Shown here piece by piece: positions 1-8,284 of a DNA stretch of 64,000 bases (position 1 is the stretch's first letter; every line of letters starts with the position of its first letter). Position numbers and translations under genes: made by a program. Source of the stretch: JAHEAO01 sp942492375 (GTDB lineage Bacteria > Pseudomonadota > Alphaproteobacteria > Rhodobacterales > Rhodobacteraceae). The notes beneath the pieces were generated by a model, which worked only from the letters and a program-made list of their open reading frames with translations, ran no database searches and was not told the origin of the DNA. Where the stretch lies: contig CALOEL010000014.1 in assembly GCA_942492375.1 (NCBI GenBank), positions 186,001-250,000 of the forward strand, read 5' to 3'.

Positions 1-614
1 CTGCCGGAATAGATCACTTCATAATCCTGGTCGGGCACGACGCCCAGATCCGGGAAAAGCGCCCGGGGCGCCTGATTGCCCGAGTTCGAGGTGGGCGACG
101 TATGGGCGATCCGCTTGCCGGCCATGTCGGCCACTTCCTGAATGTCGCTGTCAGCTTGGGTATAGACCTGCAGCTTATAGCCGAACTGGCCGTCATCCGC
201 GCCCATAATGGCGAACGGCACCGCACCGGCGAGGTTCACCGCAAAGGGCGTTGGTCCTGTCGAGAAGCCGGCGATGTGAAGCCGTCCCGAGCGCATCGCC
301 TCGACCTCGGCAGAGTTCGACTGCACCGCGAAGAACTGCACGTCCTTGCCCGTAACCTCTTCGAGATGGGTGATGAACGGGGTCCAGATATCTTCGTAGA
401 TCGCCGGATCCTCGACCGGGGTATAGGCGAAAACAAGGGTGTCGGGGTCGCGCAGCTGGCTTTCATCCTCGGGCGCGTCGGCGACGAGATCGCCGTCCGC
501 GTCGTTATACTGGCTATCGAGCGCCGCTGTCTCGGCGTCCTGCGCAAAGGCCGAACCCGCCGAGATGGCGATGGCCGCAAGCATAACGGTCCCGTATGTT
601 GATTTTCTGAGCAT
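1..614 (-). CDS. Phosphate/phosphite/phosphonate ABC transporter substrate-binding protein, PhnD family (3' end outside window)
   Basis: This reading frame is open to the left edge, so about 204 N-terminal codons are present and the C-terminus is missing. The start ATG (614-612) follows a strong GGAGGAG ribosome site. Residues 1-24 form a signal peptide (hydrophobic core, then GSAFA before QD), followed by an acidic linker. From about residue 50 comes the PhnD-type core: LVFAYTPVEDPAIY, then an AVQSNSAEVEAMRSGRLHIAG segment and GKRIAHTSPTSNSG, the ligand-loop region of this periplasmic binding family. It should capture a phosphonate, phosphite or similar anion in the periplasm for an ABC importer. 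Permease and ATPase genes would lie off the left edge. The ligand cannot be told from sequence. Confidence 0.85.
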   Translation of the reverse strand, partial: MLRKSTYGTVMLAAIAISAGSAFAQDAETAALDSQYNDADGDLVADAPEDESQLRDPDTLVFAYTPVEDPAIYEDIWTPFITHLEEVTGKDVQFFAVQSNSAEVEAMRSGRLHIAGFSTGPTPFAVNLAGAVPFAIMGADDGQFGYKLQVYTQADSDIQEVADMAGKRIAHTSPTSNSGNQAPRALFPDLGVVPDQDYEVIYSG

Positions 615-912
615 CCTGATCTCCTCCCAATGGATCAATCCTAGTCTGCTGCCGCAAGTCAGCTGCAGTCGCGAGGATGACACCACCGATGTCGGGGATA
701 TGCAACAATCATCCGGTAATTATCTGTCTATTCTATAATGTCCGCAACTCGGCGTAGTGCCCTTAGCGGTCTGTTTCATGCTGCGCGGTGTCCCTGCTTG
801 CCTCCGTTCCTGCAATGGCCGCGAAATCGTTGCTCTGGCGGTTCGAGGCTGGATCGCAGCGGTCGGCACCAGGTAGATACTAGGTCACACCGGACTTCTG
901 AAAGTGGAAAGG
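615..912. other. Gene-free stretch between phnD-like gene and tRNA-Thr
   Basis: About 300 bases with no credible coding frame. It should hold the promoter of the divergently placed binding-protein gene and the downstream end of the tRNA transcript, both read on the minus strand. I see no convincing sigma-70 pair, operator or strong terminator, only a short CCGA-TG-TCGG palindrome near 690. Confidence 0.4.
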
Positions 913-988
913 TGGTGCCGCTGAAGGGACTCGAACCCCCGACCCCATCATTACGAATGACGTGCTCTACCAGCTGAGCTACAGCGGC
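913..988 (-). tRNA. tRNA-Thr (anticodon CGT), CCA encoded
   Basis: Read on the minus strand, a full 76-base cloverleaf folds: acceptor GCCGCTG/CAGCGGC, D stem GCTC/GAGC, anticodon stem CGTCA/TGATG with loop TTCGTAA, and T arm GGGGG-TTCGAGT-CCCTT. Loop positions 34-36 read CGT, which decodes ACG threonine codons. The 3' CCA is encoded in the DNA (TGGT at 913-916 on the plus strand). A single tRNA with no neighbour tRNA or integrase. Confidence 0.96.
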
Positions 989-1032
989 CAATGTGGCGGG
1001 TCTTTAGCACCCAATACCAAGGGTGTGTAGCC

Positions 1033-2523
1033 CTATTTTTGCCGCTCCTCATCCGCCGGAACCACGATGACGTCACCATCCGCATCAAGTTCGTCGCCTT
1101 CTTCTGACTCGCCCGCAGAGCCGTCTTCTGCAGGGTCGAGTCCGGGGGCCTTGCCGACGATCAGCGGCAGCATCTCAGTCGAGGCGGGCATCGCCACCTC
1201 GCCCTCGGTAGGGACGCGCCAGGACAGGGTGTCGAACCCGCTGCAATTGCTGCAGACGGGCGCCCAGTTGGTATGAACGCTCTGGCAATTGTCGCAGACC
1301 CACTGGGGACCACGGGATGCGGTGAGCGCACGCGTCAGCCAACCGCGGACAACGCTGTCCTCGGCTCCTTCGCCCCGCTCGATCGCGGCCATTAGGGTCA
1401 GGGAACGCGCCGTCGGATCCTCTTCGACGAGACGAGAAATCGCGGCGCGGGCGGTGGCGAAATCCTCGGCGGCGATGTTGAGTTCCGCCAGCAGCATCCG
1501 GGTTTCGGGGTGATCCGGGTTGAGCTTGGTGAGCGCGCGGAAGCGCTTGATCCGGGCGGCGGGCTGCTCGTTGGGTTCGATGCTGGCGAATGCCGCGGCC
1601 AGATCGGGATGCGGCCGCGCACCTCAGGCCTTGGCCAGCACACGGGCAGCGTATTTCGACTTGCCCTCGGTGATGTATCCTTGCGCAGCCATGACCGCTG
1701 CGGGGATCAGGTCGGGGGAAAGGCGATTCGCCTCGATCGCGGCCTCGCGGGCTTCGACGGTGCTGCCATCGCGAAAGACGTCGCGCGCTTCGGACAGGGC
1801 CAGGACGGCGTCGCGGCGCTTGTGGACATCGCGCGGCAGTGAACCCTGGCGCAGCTTCTCACCAAGCGTCTTGCGGGCGCCTTTCCAGTCCTCCTGTTCG
1901 GCCTGCAGGCGCAAAAGTATGTCGCCGGTCTCCTCGTGCTTCGGCTTCAACGCATAGGCGCGCTCGGCCAGCTTCATCGCCGTCTCGGTGTCACCCTCGG
2001 CCAGCTTCTGTTTCATGATCCCGCGCACACCGACGAAGCGGGTGCGATCGTCCGACAGCAACCGCTTGTAGACCTCTTCCGCCTTCTTGCGGTCGCCGGC
2101 CATTTCGGCGGCCTGCGCGGTGATCAGATTCGTCAGTTCCGGGCGTCCCAGATACTTCTCGGCCTTGGTCGCCTTCGACATGGCCAGCCGCGCCTCTCCG
2201 GAGGCAAGCGCGACGATACCGTCCGACAGCGCCTCGAATCCGCGGCGCTCGCGATTACGGTCGAAATAGCGCGTGATCGCGGTCTCGTCGCCGTTGATGA
2301 AGCGGAAGATCGCGGCAAGAAGGCTAAGGATCTTCAGAAGCAGCCAGATTGCCAGGATCAGTGCAAGCACCGCGATGACCGCCTGAAGCGGCCCGAGGTT
2401 GAACTCGGTATCGGCGACGGCGACGCGGATACCGCCGGTGGATTCCGTCAGGTAGGATGCGCCCAACGTGAGCGCGGCGATGACCGCGATGAAGAGGACG
2501 ATCTTTGTTAGCGACCAGAGCAT
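1033..2523 (-). pseudogene. hemY: HemY-like TPR inner-membrane protein, interrupted by an in-frame TGA
   Basis: Both halves lie in the same frame. Codons 1-299 encode two membrane segments (about residues 7-27 and 44-68) and tetratricopeptide-type helices. A TGA at 1626-1624 then interrupts, and the same frame continues GARPHPDLAAAFA... for about 196 more codons to the stop at 1033. The downstream half has more TPR-like helices, a CxxC...CxxC zinc-ribbon-like segment (VCDNC...VCSNC) and an acidic tail. Intact HemY of this family is near 500 residues, which the joined frame matches. Homologues commonly have AKAW before the P-HPDLA segment, so TGA probably replaces a Trp TGG by one base. It is a nonsense mutation, a sequencing error or, less likely, a readthrough site. 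It is the last gene of the hemD group. HemY is associated with late haem synthesis but its biochemical role is unsettled. Confidence 0.85.
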
Positions 2524-2533
2524 AGCGGCGTCC

Positions 2534-3769
2534 TCAGTTGTTCAGCGTGTCGGAAAGCGCAGCGGTCGCTGCCACGGCTTCGCGCCGCGTCTCGGCCCGC
2601 GCGATCCAGCCCGACATCGCCTCGGTTCCGGTTTCGGGCAGCGCCTGCAATTCCGACAGCGCGCCGGCAAGATCGCCGTCGCGCAGCGCGGCCTCGGCGC
2701 GCGACAGGACTGCATCCGGATCATTGCCTTCTTTCGGTTCCAGCGAACGCGCGCCAAGCTGGGTAAGCAGAAAGGCGGTGAACCGGTCGACCTCGCCCTG
2801 ATCCGCCTGTGTGCGAACCGAAGCCTGCAACGCATCGCGCGCTGCGGCCGGGAAGCTGCGCTGCAAGGATGCAAGCGTTGCGACACCTTCCGGGGCGGCA
2901 GCGACAAGCGGCTCGGGGAGGTCCAGTCCGCCGCTTTGCAGATCCTGAAGGGCATCGCCGAACGGCGCGCCGCTTTCGATGGCGGTCTGAAGCCGCACGA
3001 AGGCAGCCTGCACCAGCGCTGCTTCAGCGCGTTCGGCGGCGGTTTCCTCTTGCGAGACGGCTTTCGATTGCGCCGCTTCGATCCGGGCCAGTTCTTCCTC
3101 GAACATCGCCCGCATTCCGGCCAGCTGCTCTTGGTAGGCCGCGACTGCCTCACCGGAGGCGCCGGTTGGAATCGGCCGGTTCTCCAGATCTGTCAGCCGC
3201 TCATCAAGCGTGGCAATTCGATCGCCGACCTCGGTCAGGCTCTGCTGCAACGCCTCTTGGCCGGAACGCAAGTCTGACAGCTGCCCGGTGGTCTGATCGT
3301 CTTCACCGATCGACGACTCAAGCGAGATAACCTGCGCCGCCAGCTCGTCTATCCTCGCGGACTGGCTGAAAACCTGTTGTTCCAGTTCGGATGGTCCGGC
3401 GGCAAACGGCCAGTTCTCATTGCCGAGATACTGCGACGTGCCGAAGCCGATAACCGCGGCAAGAACGCCACCGACGAGCATCGTCCACAGACCCGCGCCG
3501 CTTCGACGCGGCTCGGTATGCGCCGCCGGGGGTTTGGACCTTGGGTGATTCCCCCGAAGCGGTTGGGGCGACTCATCGACTTGGCTTTCGGGAACGCCGT
3601 TCTGATCGGCCTCTTCGACGATAACGGCGTCCTGATCTTGCGGTTCGGCGCTATCGGGAACCGACGTTTCCACCTCAGAAGTTGGCGCTTCCGGTTTTGG
3701 CACGGTATCGCTTTTTTCTTCTAGAGTGGACTCGACGGGCTTCGTTTCGTTCTTCTTCGTCCGTGCCAC
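2534..3769 (-). CDS. Mitofilin-like inner-membrane protein (COG4223 type)
   Basis: I prefer the GTG at 3769 (VARTKKNETKPV...), which follows AAAGGTAGTG at good spacing. An in-frame upstream start at 3820 would add 17 unconserved residues. The protein has about 411 residues. The first ~90 are acidic and Pro/Glu-rich. One membrane segment follows (GLWTMLVGGVLAAVIGFGTS), then a long coiled coil and a helical C-terminal domain as in alphaproteobacterial mitofilin relatives. The bulk should sit in the periplasm. It lies between hemD and hemY, the position HemX occupies in the enterobacterial hemCDXY operon, and ends 10 bases before hemY. The family is linked to membrane organisation. A haem role is only inferred from position. 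Confidence 0.85.
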   Translation of the reverse strand: MARTKKNETKPVESTLEEKSDTVPKPEAPTSEVETSVPDSAEPQDQDAVIVEEADQNGVPESQVDESPQPLRGNHPRSKPPAAHTEPRRSGAGLWTMLVGGVLAAVIGFGTSQYLGNENWPFAAGPSELEQQVFSQSARIDELAAQVISLESSIGEDDQTTGQLSDLRSGQEALQQSLTEVGDRIATLDERLTDLENRPIPTGASGEAVAAYQEQLAGMRAMFEEELARIEAAQSKAVSQEETAAERAEAALVQAAFVRLQTAIESGAPFGDALQDLQSGGLDLPEPLVAAAPEGVATLASLQRSFPAAARDALQASVRTQADQGEVDRFTAFLLTQLGARSLEPKEGNDPDAVLSRAEAALRDGDLAGALSELQALPETGTEAMSGWIARAETRREAVAATAALSDTLNN

Positions 3770-3850
3770 TGAATCACTACCTTTCAAATCGCAGCCGACG
3801 TGTCGATGCAACGCGGGCAAAGACCAGCCTATAGACCAGACCTGTCGCCC

Positions 3851-4549
3851 TCAAGTCGCTCGACTCATCTGAAGCAGAATCTCCCGCGTGACGGCATCTG
3901 CCGTGGGAACTGAAACCGCGGTGGCGCTGATTGGTTCCGGACCGGTCCAGGCCTCCAGGGCTGCAGGGCTGATCGCAATGAGTGAAATGGGCGCCCTCGC
4001 TTTCTCGCACGATTGGCCCAGAAGCGCGGCGGAGCGCGGCGAAAACAGCGGCAGCAAGACCGGTGCTTCACCTGCCAGAAGGTCTTGTGCCTCGGCGTTC
4101 AGTGGCTGTTCGATCTGATCATAACAGACAGTAGAATCAGTATCTAAACCGGCATTTTGCAGCCTTTCGGCCACGTTGCCGCGACTATGGGCACCATGGA
4201 GGTGCAACAGCCTGCCGGTCGGTCGATCTTCAATGATCAGAGACACGAGATCGTCGGCCGACCCGGCCGCTGGCTTCAGATCGAGACCAATCTCTTTCCC
4301 GGCGGCCGCGGTTCGTTCGCCGACGGCATAGCCGCGCATCCCTGCAAGATCATGGAACGCGGCGGCCGCGCGAACCCCGTTCTCCGAGGTGAACACCAGG
4401 ATGTCGTAATCTCGCGGCTCGGGACCGGTCCGGCGAAATTCGATCTTCAGAATCGGGGAAATCACTACCTTGAGACCGGTCAGGCCCTTTGCGAACCGTA
4501 GCGATTGTTCGCGGGGCCGAGTCAACAGAACGATTGGCAGGTCGGACAC
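3851..4549 (-). CDS. hemD: Uroporphyrinogen-III synthase
   Basis: A 232-residue HemD-family protein, close to the usual 230-260. It would cyclise hydroxymethylbilane to uroporphyrinogen III with ring-D inversion, the branch point to haem, chlorophyll and cobalamin. Recognisable parts are the N-terminal VLLTRP, the DILVFTSENGVRAA segment, YAVGERTAAA, and the C-terminal LPLFSPRSAALL and LIAISPAALEA. The family is weakly conserved, so the call rests on these plus the neighbouring hemY. It heads a minus-strand group (hemD, mitofilin-like, hemY) and is divergent from tsaD across about 75 bases that must hold both promoters. hemC, often beside it, is not in this window. Confidence 0.9.
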   Translation of the reverse strand: MSDLPIVLLTRPREQSLRFAKGLTGLKVVISPILKIEFRRTGPEPRDYDILVFTSENGVRAAAAFHDLAGMRGYAVGERTAAAGKEIGLDLKPAAGSADDLVSLIIEDRPTGRLLHLHGAHSRGNVAERLQNAGLDTDSTVCYDQIEQPLNAEAQDLLAGEAPVLLPLFSPRSAALLGQSCEKARAPISLIAISPAALEAWTGPEPISATAVSVPTADAVTREILLQMSRAT

Positions 4550-4624
4550 GGGCAGGCCTTGGGCAGTTGTCTGGGGCGTTGCCCGGTGTTACCTGCCGTG
4601 GAACACTCGCGCAACGGACATGAA

Positions 4625-5719
4625 ATGACCAAGGCATTGACGATTCTGGGGCTGGAGAGCAGTTGCGACGATACAGCCGCCGCCGTGGTCCGTCACCGGT
4701 TGGGTCAGCGTCCGGAAATCCTTTCGAATATCGTCGCCGACCAAGCCGAGCTTCATGCCGCATTTGGCGGTGTGGTGCCAGAGATTGCAGCCCGCGCCCA
4801 TGCCGAGAAACTTGATCATTGCGTCGAAGCCGCACTTGATGACGGCAACCTGTCTCTCGCAGACCTCGATGCGATCGCGGTTACCGCTGGACCGGGACTG
4901 ATCGGAGGAGTGCTGGCTGGCGTGATGTGCGCCAAGGGTCTTGCGGCAGCCACGGGGCTGCCGTTGATCGGCGTCAATCATCTGGCCGGACACGCTTTGA
5001 CGCCGCGCCTGACCGAAGATCTCGGTTTTCCCTATCTGATGCTGCTGGTCTCGGGTGGGCATTGTCAGTTTCTCGTCGTCGAGCGCGCCGACAGGTTCCG
5101 GCGGCTTGGCGGCACGATCGACGATGCGCCGGGCGAGGCCTTCGACAAGACCGCGAAACTTCTGAGCCTGCCCCAGCCCGGTGGACCCGCTGTCGAGGAT
5201 GCCGCCCGGTCGGGCGATCCGACGCGGCTTTTTCTGCCCCGGCCACTGCTGGACCGACCAGGGTGCGACATGTCATTTTCCGGTCTGAAGACCGCGCTTC
5301 TGCGCGAGAGGGATCGACTTGTCGCGGGTGGCGGACTTCGCGTCCAGGACCGCGCCGATCTTTGTGCCGGATTCCAGGCCGCCGTCGCAGACGTGCTGGC
5401 CGAAAAGACGCGCCGCGCGATAAAGGAATACATGACGCTTCGCCCGGCAATACCTGTCTTTGCCGTTGCGGGCGGCGTCGCGGCAAATATGTCGATTCGC
5501 AGTGCGTTAGAGACTGTTTCATACGAAACGGGTGCGGCATTCGTCGCGCCTCCGCTGGCCTTATGCACCGACAACGCCGCGATGATCGCGTGGGCGGGCA
5601 TCGAGCGGTATCGACTTGGGCTGTTCGATGACCTGACCCTCGCCGCCCGCCCGCGCTGGCCCCTTGACACGAGCGGCCCGGCACTGCTCGGATCGGGCAG
5701 GAAAGGGGCCAAGGCATGA
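4625..5719 (+). CDS. tsaD: tRNA N6-threonylcarbamoyladenosine transferase
   Basis: The start at 4625 gives MTKALTILGLESSCDDTAAA, the family's N-terminus. An in-frame start at 4505 would add 40 unrelated residues inside hemD. The 364 residues match TsaD length. It transfers threonylcarbamoyl from TC-AMP to A37 of ANN-decoding tRNAs, with TsaE and TsaB. Metal ligands are visible as His119 and His123 in GVNHLAGHAL and the late Asp in CTDNAAMIAWAG. TsaE is encoded 12 kb away at 17.3 kb. The stop overlaps the gpsA start by 4 bases (ATGA), so the two are likely cotranscribed. Essential in most bacteria. Confidence 0.97.
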   Translation: MTKALTILGLESSCDDTAAAVVRHRLGQRPEILSNIVADQAELHAAFGGVVPEIAARAHAEKLDHCVEAALDDGNLSLADLDAIAVTAGPGLIGGVLAGVMCAKGLAAATGLPLIGVNHLAGHALTPRLTEDLGFPYLMLLVSGGHCQFLVVERADRFRRLGGTIDDAPGEAFDKTAKLLSLPQPGGPAVEDAARSGDPTRLFLPRPLLDRPGCDMSFSGLKTALLRERDRLVAGGGLRVQDRADLCAGFQAAVADVLAEKTRRAIKEYMTLRPAIPVFAVAGGVAANMSIRSALETVSYETGAAFVAPPLALCTDNAAMIAWAGIERYRLGLFDDLTLAARPRWPLDTSGPALLGSGRKGAKA

Positions 5720-6679
5720 CCCCAGTCACGGTTTTCGGGGCGGGTGCATTCGGGACGGCGCTTGCGATTTCACTGGCGCGGGACGGGCGGAAGGTGACCC
5801 TGGTCGCGCGCGATCGCACTCACGCAACCGATATGGCTGCCACGCGCGAGAACGCCGCTCGTTTGCCGGGGTTCACCTTTCCCGAAAGCCTGGCTCCAGC
5901 CGCGGCGAGCGAGACGTCCGACACGATCTGTCTGATCGCGGTTCCGACACAAAAGCTGGCTGATTTCGTCGCCGAGAACTCCGCATCGCTTGCATCGCGT
6001 GATCTGGTCGCCTGCTGCAAGGGCGTCGACCTGGCCACCGGACATGGCCCGACGCGGGTGATCGCTGATGCCGTCCCCGATGCCCGGCCCGCCATCCTGT
6101 CCGGCCCGAGCTTCGCGGTCGATATCGCAGCCGGTCTGCCGACCGCACTGACGATCGCGGCCGAGGACGCAGATCGGGCCGCAGCGCTGCAGCATGCGCT
6201 GTCGACCGGCAACCTGCGCTTCTACCGCAGCACCGATGTGGTTGGCGTTGAACTTGGCGGGGCGCTGAAAAATATCGTGGCCATTGCCGCAGGGGTCGCA
6301 ATCGGTGCCGGGCTGGGGGAAAGCGCGCGCGCCTCCGTCATCACGCGAGGCTATGCTGAACTGCGCCGCTTCGCCGAGTCGATGGGGTGCAGTTCCCGAC
6401 ACGCTGTCCGGGCTTTCCGGGTTTGGCGATCTCGTTCTGACCTGCACGTCAGAGAAATCCCGCAACTACGCATTCGGGTTGGCCATCGGCGGCGGACGGC
6501 CCCGTGCTCAGGGCGTCACCGTCGAAGGCGCGGCGACGGCGCGCGCGGTGACGGATCTGGCGAAATCCCGAGGAATAGACATGCCTTTGACGCGAACGGT
6601 CGAGGCGCTGGTATCCGAACGACAAACGGTCGCAGAGGCCGTCGAGCTGCTCTTGTCGCGACCCCTGAAAGAGGAATGA
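5716..6679 (+). pseudogene. gpsA: NAD(P)H-dependent glycerol-3-phosphate dehydrogenase, frameshifted
   Basis: GpsA makes sn-glycerol-3-phosphate from dihydroxyacetone phosphate for phospholipid synthesis. Residues 1-222 are in one frame: GAGAFGTA dinucleotide loop (8-15), LSGPSFA, and the active-site Lys185 in LGGALKNIVAIAAG. After AESMG the frame breaks and the family sequence resumes in another frame as AVPDTLSGLSGFGDLVLTC to the stop at 6679. The break is at 6384-6387, where ATGGGG-TGCA should read ATGGG-TGCA, one G too many. The joined product would be about 320 residues, normal for GpsA. Because gpsA is usually essential and the lesion is in a homopolymer, a read error is the simplest explanation. 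A recent mutation cannot be excluded. Confidence 0.9.
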
Positions 6680-6681
6680 AC

Positions 6682-7095
6682 ATGCGCTACTGGCTATTCA
6701 AATCCGAAGCATCAACCTGGAGCTGGGACCAGCAGGTCGCAAAGGGGGAAGCGGGTGAGCAATGGGACGGCGTGCGCAATTATCAAGCGCGCAACAACAT
6801 GCGTGAAATGAAACTGGGTGATCGTGGGCTCTTCTATCACTCTCAGGACGAGAAGGCCGTCGTCGGAATCGTCGAGGTCTGCGCCGAGGCCCATCCCGAC
6901 TCCACGACGGAAGATCCGCGCTGGGAGTGCGTGGATATCAAGGCGGTGAAGCCGATGCCGAAGCCGGTGACGCTGGCGATGTGCAAGGCAGAGCCGCGCC
7001 TGTCCGAAATGGTGCTGGTCAACAACAGCCGGCTGTCGGTGCAGCCGGTTTCCGAAGACGAATGGAAAGTGGTCTGCGAACTTGGCGAGCTTTGA
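6682..7095 (+). CDS. EVE-domain protein
   Basis: A 137-residue single-domain protein starting MRYWLFKSE, the classic EVE beginning, with WDGVRNYQARNNMREMKLGDRGLFYHS and the VNNSRLSVQPVSEDEW tail. EVE domains are PUA-like folds thought to bind modified bases in DNA or RNA. The exact role of this housekeeping-type member is unknown. ATG 6682 is chosen because GAGG (6671-6674) sits 7 bases upstream. ATG 6676, overlapping the gpsA stop, lacks spacing. It follows gpsA by 2 bases and is probably cotranscribed. Because of the gpsA frameshift, the upstream gpsA frame runs open into this gene. Confidence 0.9.
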   Translation: MRYWLFKSEASTWSWDQQVAKGEAGEQWDGVRNYQARNNMREMKLGDRGLFYHSQDEKAVVGIVEVCAEAHPDSTTEDPRWECVDIKAVKPMPKPVTLAMCKAEPRLSEMVLVNNSRLSVQPVSEDEWKVVCELGEL

Positions 7096-7161
7096 TCCGT
7101 TTTGAGTTTCGACGGTTGTCGCGCATAGTCGGCCGACAATAATGATGTCTCGGAGGTATCC

Positions 7162-7557
7162 ATGCAGTTCATAGCAGTTCTGGTCGCAGCCATCGGCGCC
7201 TATGCCTTCGGCGCCGCCTGGTACATGATGAATGCAAAAGCCTGGATGGCCGCCGCGGGCATAGTGGCCGACGAACACGGCCGACCCGCCGGCAGGTGCA
7301 GCCCGATGCCATACATCATCAGCGCAATATCGGCGATCCTCGTCGCGGGAATGATGCGGCACATATTCGATATGGCGGCAATCGACACATTTGGAAAAGG
7401 CTTGGTATCCGGCCTCGGCATCGGCCTGTTCATAGCGGCGCCATGGATGGTCAACAACCATGCCTATGAAGGGCGTCCGATGGCCCTGACCCTGATCAAT
7501 GGCGGTTATGTGGTTGGCGGATGCACGATCATCGGTGCGATCCTGGGATTGTTCTAA
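7162..7557 (+). CDS. DUF1761 family small membrane protein
   Basis: 131 residues with four predicted membrane helices (about 1-20, 47-65, 80-97 and 110-131) and the family features AAWYM near the N-terminus, WMVNNHAYEGRP, and a glycine-rich last helix. Start ATG 7162 is preceded by CGGAGGTATCC. Function is unknown. A 66-base gap separates it from the EVE gene, so it may be the last gene of the tsaD-gpsA-EVE run. Immediately downstream is a hairpin whose U-tract faces the opposite strand. Confidence 0.85.
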   Translation: MQFIAVLVAAIGAYAFGAAWYMMNAKAWMAAAGIVADEHGRPAGRCSPMPYIISAISAILVAGMMRHIFDMAAIDTFGKGLVSGLGIGLFIAAPWMVNNHAYEGRPMALTLINGGYVVGGCTIIGAILGLF

Positions 7558-7563
7558 GAAAAT

Positions 7564-7592
7564 GGAGGGTCCCGACCCCATCGGAACCCTCC
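7564..7592 (-). terminator. Intrinsic terminator facing minus strand
   Basis: GGAGGGT (7564-7570) pairs with ACCCTCC (7586-7592), extended inward by CCGA/TCGG. On the minus strand the hairpin is followed by ATTTTCTT, the U-rich tract of an intrinsic terminator. On the plus strand it is followed by ACACCCC, so it is not a good terminator for the DUF1761 gene. It implies a minus-strand transcript ending here, either readthrough from the DUF2853 gene or a separate small RNA starting below 7750. Confidence 0.65.
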
Positions 7593-7753
7593 ACACCCCA
7601 CGTGCTCCCTCTGGCACCCACGTGTTCGAATTAGGTTCCGACCTTACTGGTCCGACAGGAACAACCCTAGCCAGGTTGGGTTCCCAAGGCAAACACCGAC
7701 TGCGTAGAATTCGCGGCAATTCCTTAAGTTGCTGACAAGGGCTGAAACGAGAA

Positions 7754-7775
7754 CGCCCGCCTAAATGGGCGGGCG
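7754..7775 (-). terminator. Hairpin terminator after the DUF2853 gene
   Basis: CGCCCGCC (7754-7761) and GGCGGGCG (7768-7775) form an 8-bp GC stem. On the minus strand it is followed by GTTCTCGTTTC, a moderately T-rich tail. It lies 23 bases past the stop codon of the DUF2853 gene. Confidence 0.65.
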
Positions 7776-7797
7776 CGTCTTCCAGGCTGGAACCGGG

Positions 7798-8139
7798 TCA
7801 ACGGTAAACCGATTCCTTGCCGAAATGCTTGGTCAGCATGTAGTAGATCACGGCGCGATACTTGTTGCGCTCAGAGCGGCCATAGGTTTCGATCACCGAA
7901 TTGACTGCGGCCATAAGATTGGGCCCGTCCGGAAGACCGAGTTTCTTGACCAAGAAATTATCTTTCACCGTTTCCAGCTCGCTTTCCTGGCTGCCGGCGA
8001 CAGTCGACGCATCGGCGTTATAGATAGCCGGCCCGCAGCCGATCGTGACCTTGGTCAGCAGATCCATGTCGGGCGTCATCCCGCACTTGGTTCTCAAATC
8101 ATTTGCATAAACTGCGATAAGATCGTCGCGTTTTCCCAT
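7798..8139 (-). CDS. DUF2853 family protein
   Basis: 113 residues from MGKRDDLIAVYANDLR. The start at 8139 is preceded by GGGAG at 8 bases, so the upstream ATG 8157 is less likely. The sequence is soluble and helical, with a conserved CG...GPAIYNADASTVAGS middle and an ERNKYRAVIYYMLTKHF end typical of DUF2853. Function unknown. It appears monocistronic, with its own hairpin at 7754-7775 and the ahcY terminator upstream. Confidence 0.85.
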   Translation of the reverse strand: MGKRDDLIAVYANDLRTKCGMTPDMDLLTKVTIGCGPAIYNADASTVAGSQESELETVKDNFLVKKLGLPDGPNLMAAVNSVIETYGRSERNKYRAVIYYMLTKHFGKESVYR

Positions 8140-8240
8140 AGGTAATTCTCCCACCATTTATCGGGCACTGTCCCGCATAGAGAGGCCCGGAAATCCAAGC
8201 CTGCGGCAAGGGTAAGGGTGTCCCGCGCCAAGACAAAGGG

Positions 8241-8269
8241 AAAAATCGGCGAAAGTTCCCATCCGCCGA
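8241..8269 (-). terminator. Intrinsic terminator of ahcY
   Basis: On the minus strand TCGGCG and CGCCGA (8269-8264 and 8251-8246) form a 6-bp stem with a 12-base loop, followed by five T residues (8245-8241). It lies about 16 bases after the ahcY stop codon. Confidence 0.75.
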
Positions 8270-8284
8270 AAGCCGCCGCAGCGA

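Noticed and set aside
776..991. 71-residue frame starting MAAVAQLVEH
   Set aside because: It is the translation of tRNA-Thr, a well-known spurious ORF pattern over tRNA genes.
5716..7095. Genuine GpsA-EVE fusion protein
   Set aside because: The linking sequence is gpsA read out of frame, and the true GpsA C-terminus is present in the neighbouring frame. A frameshift explains it better.
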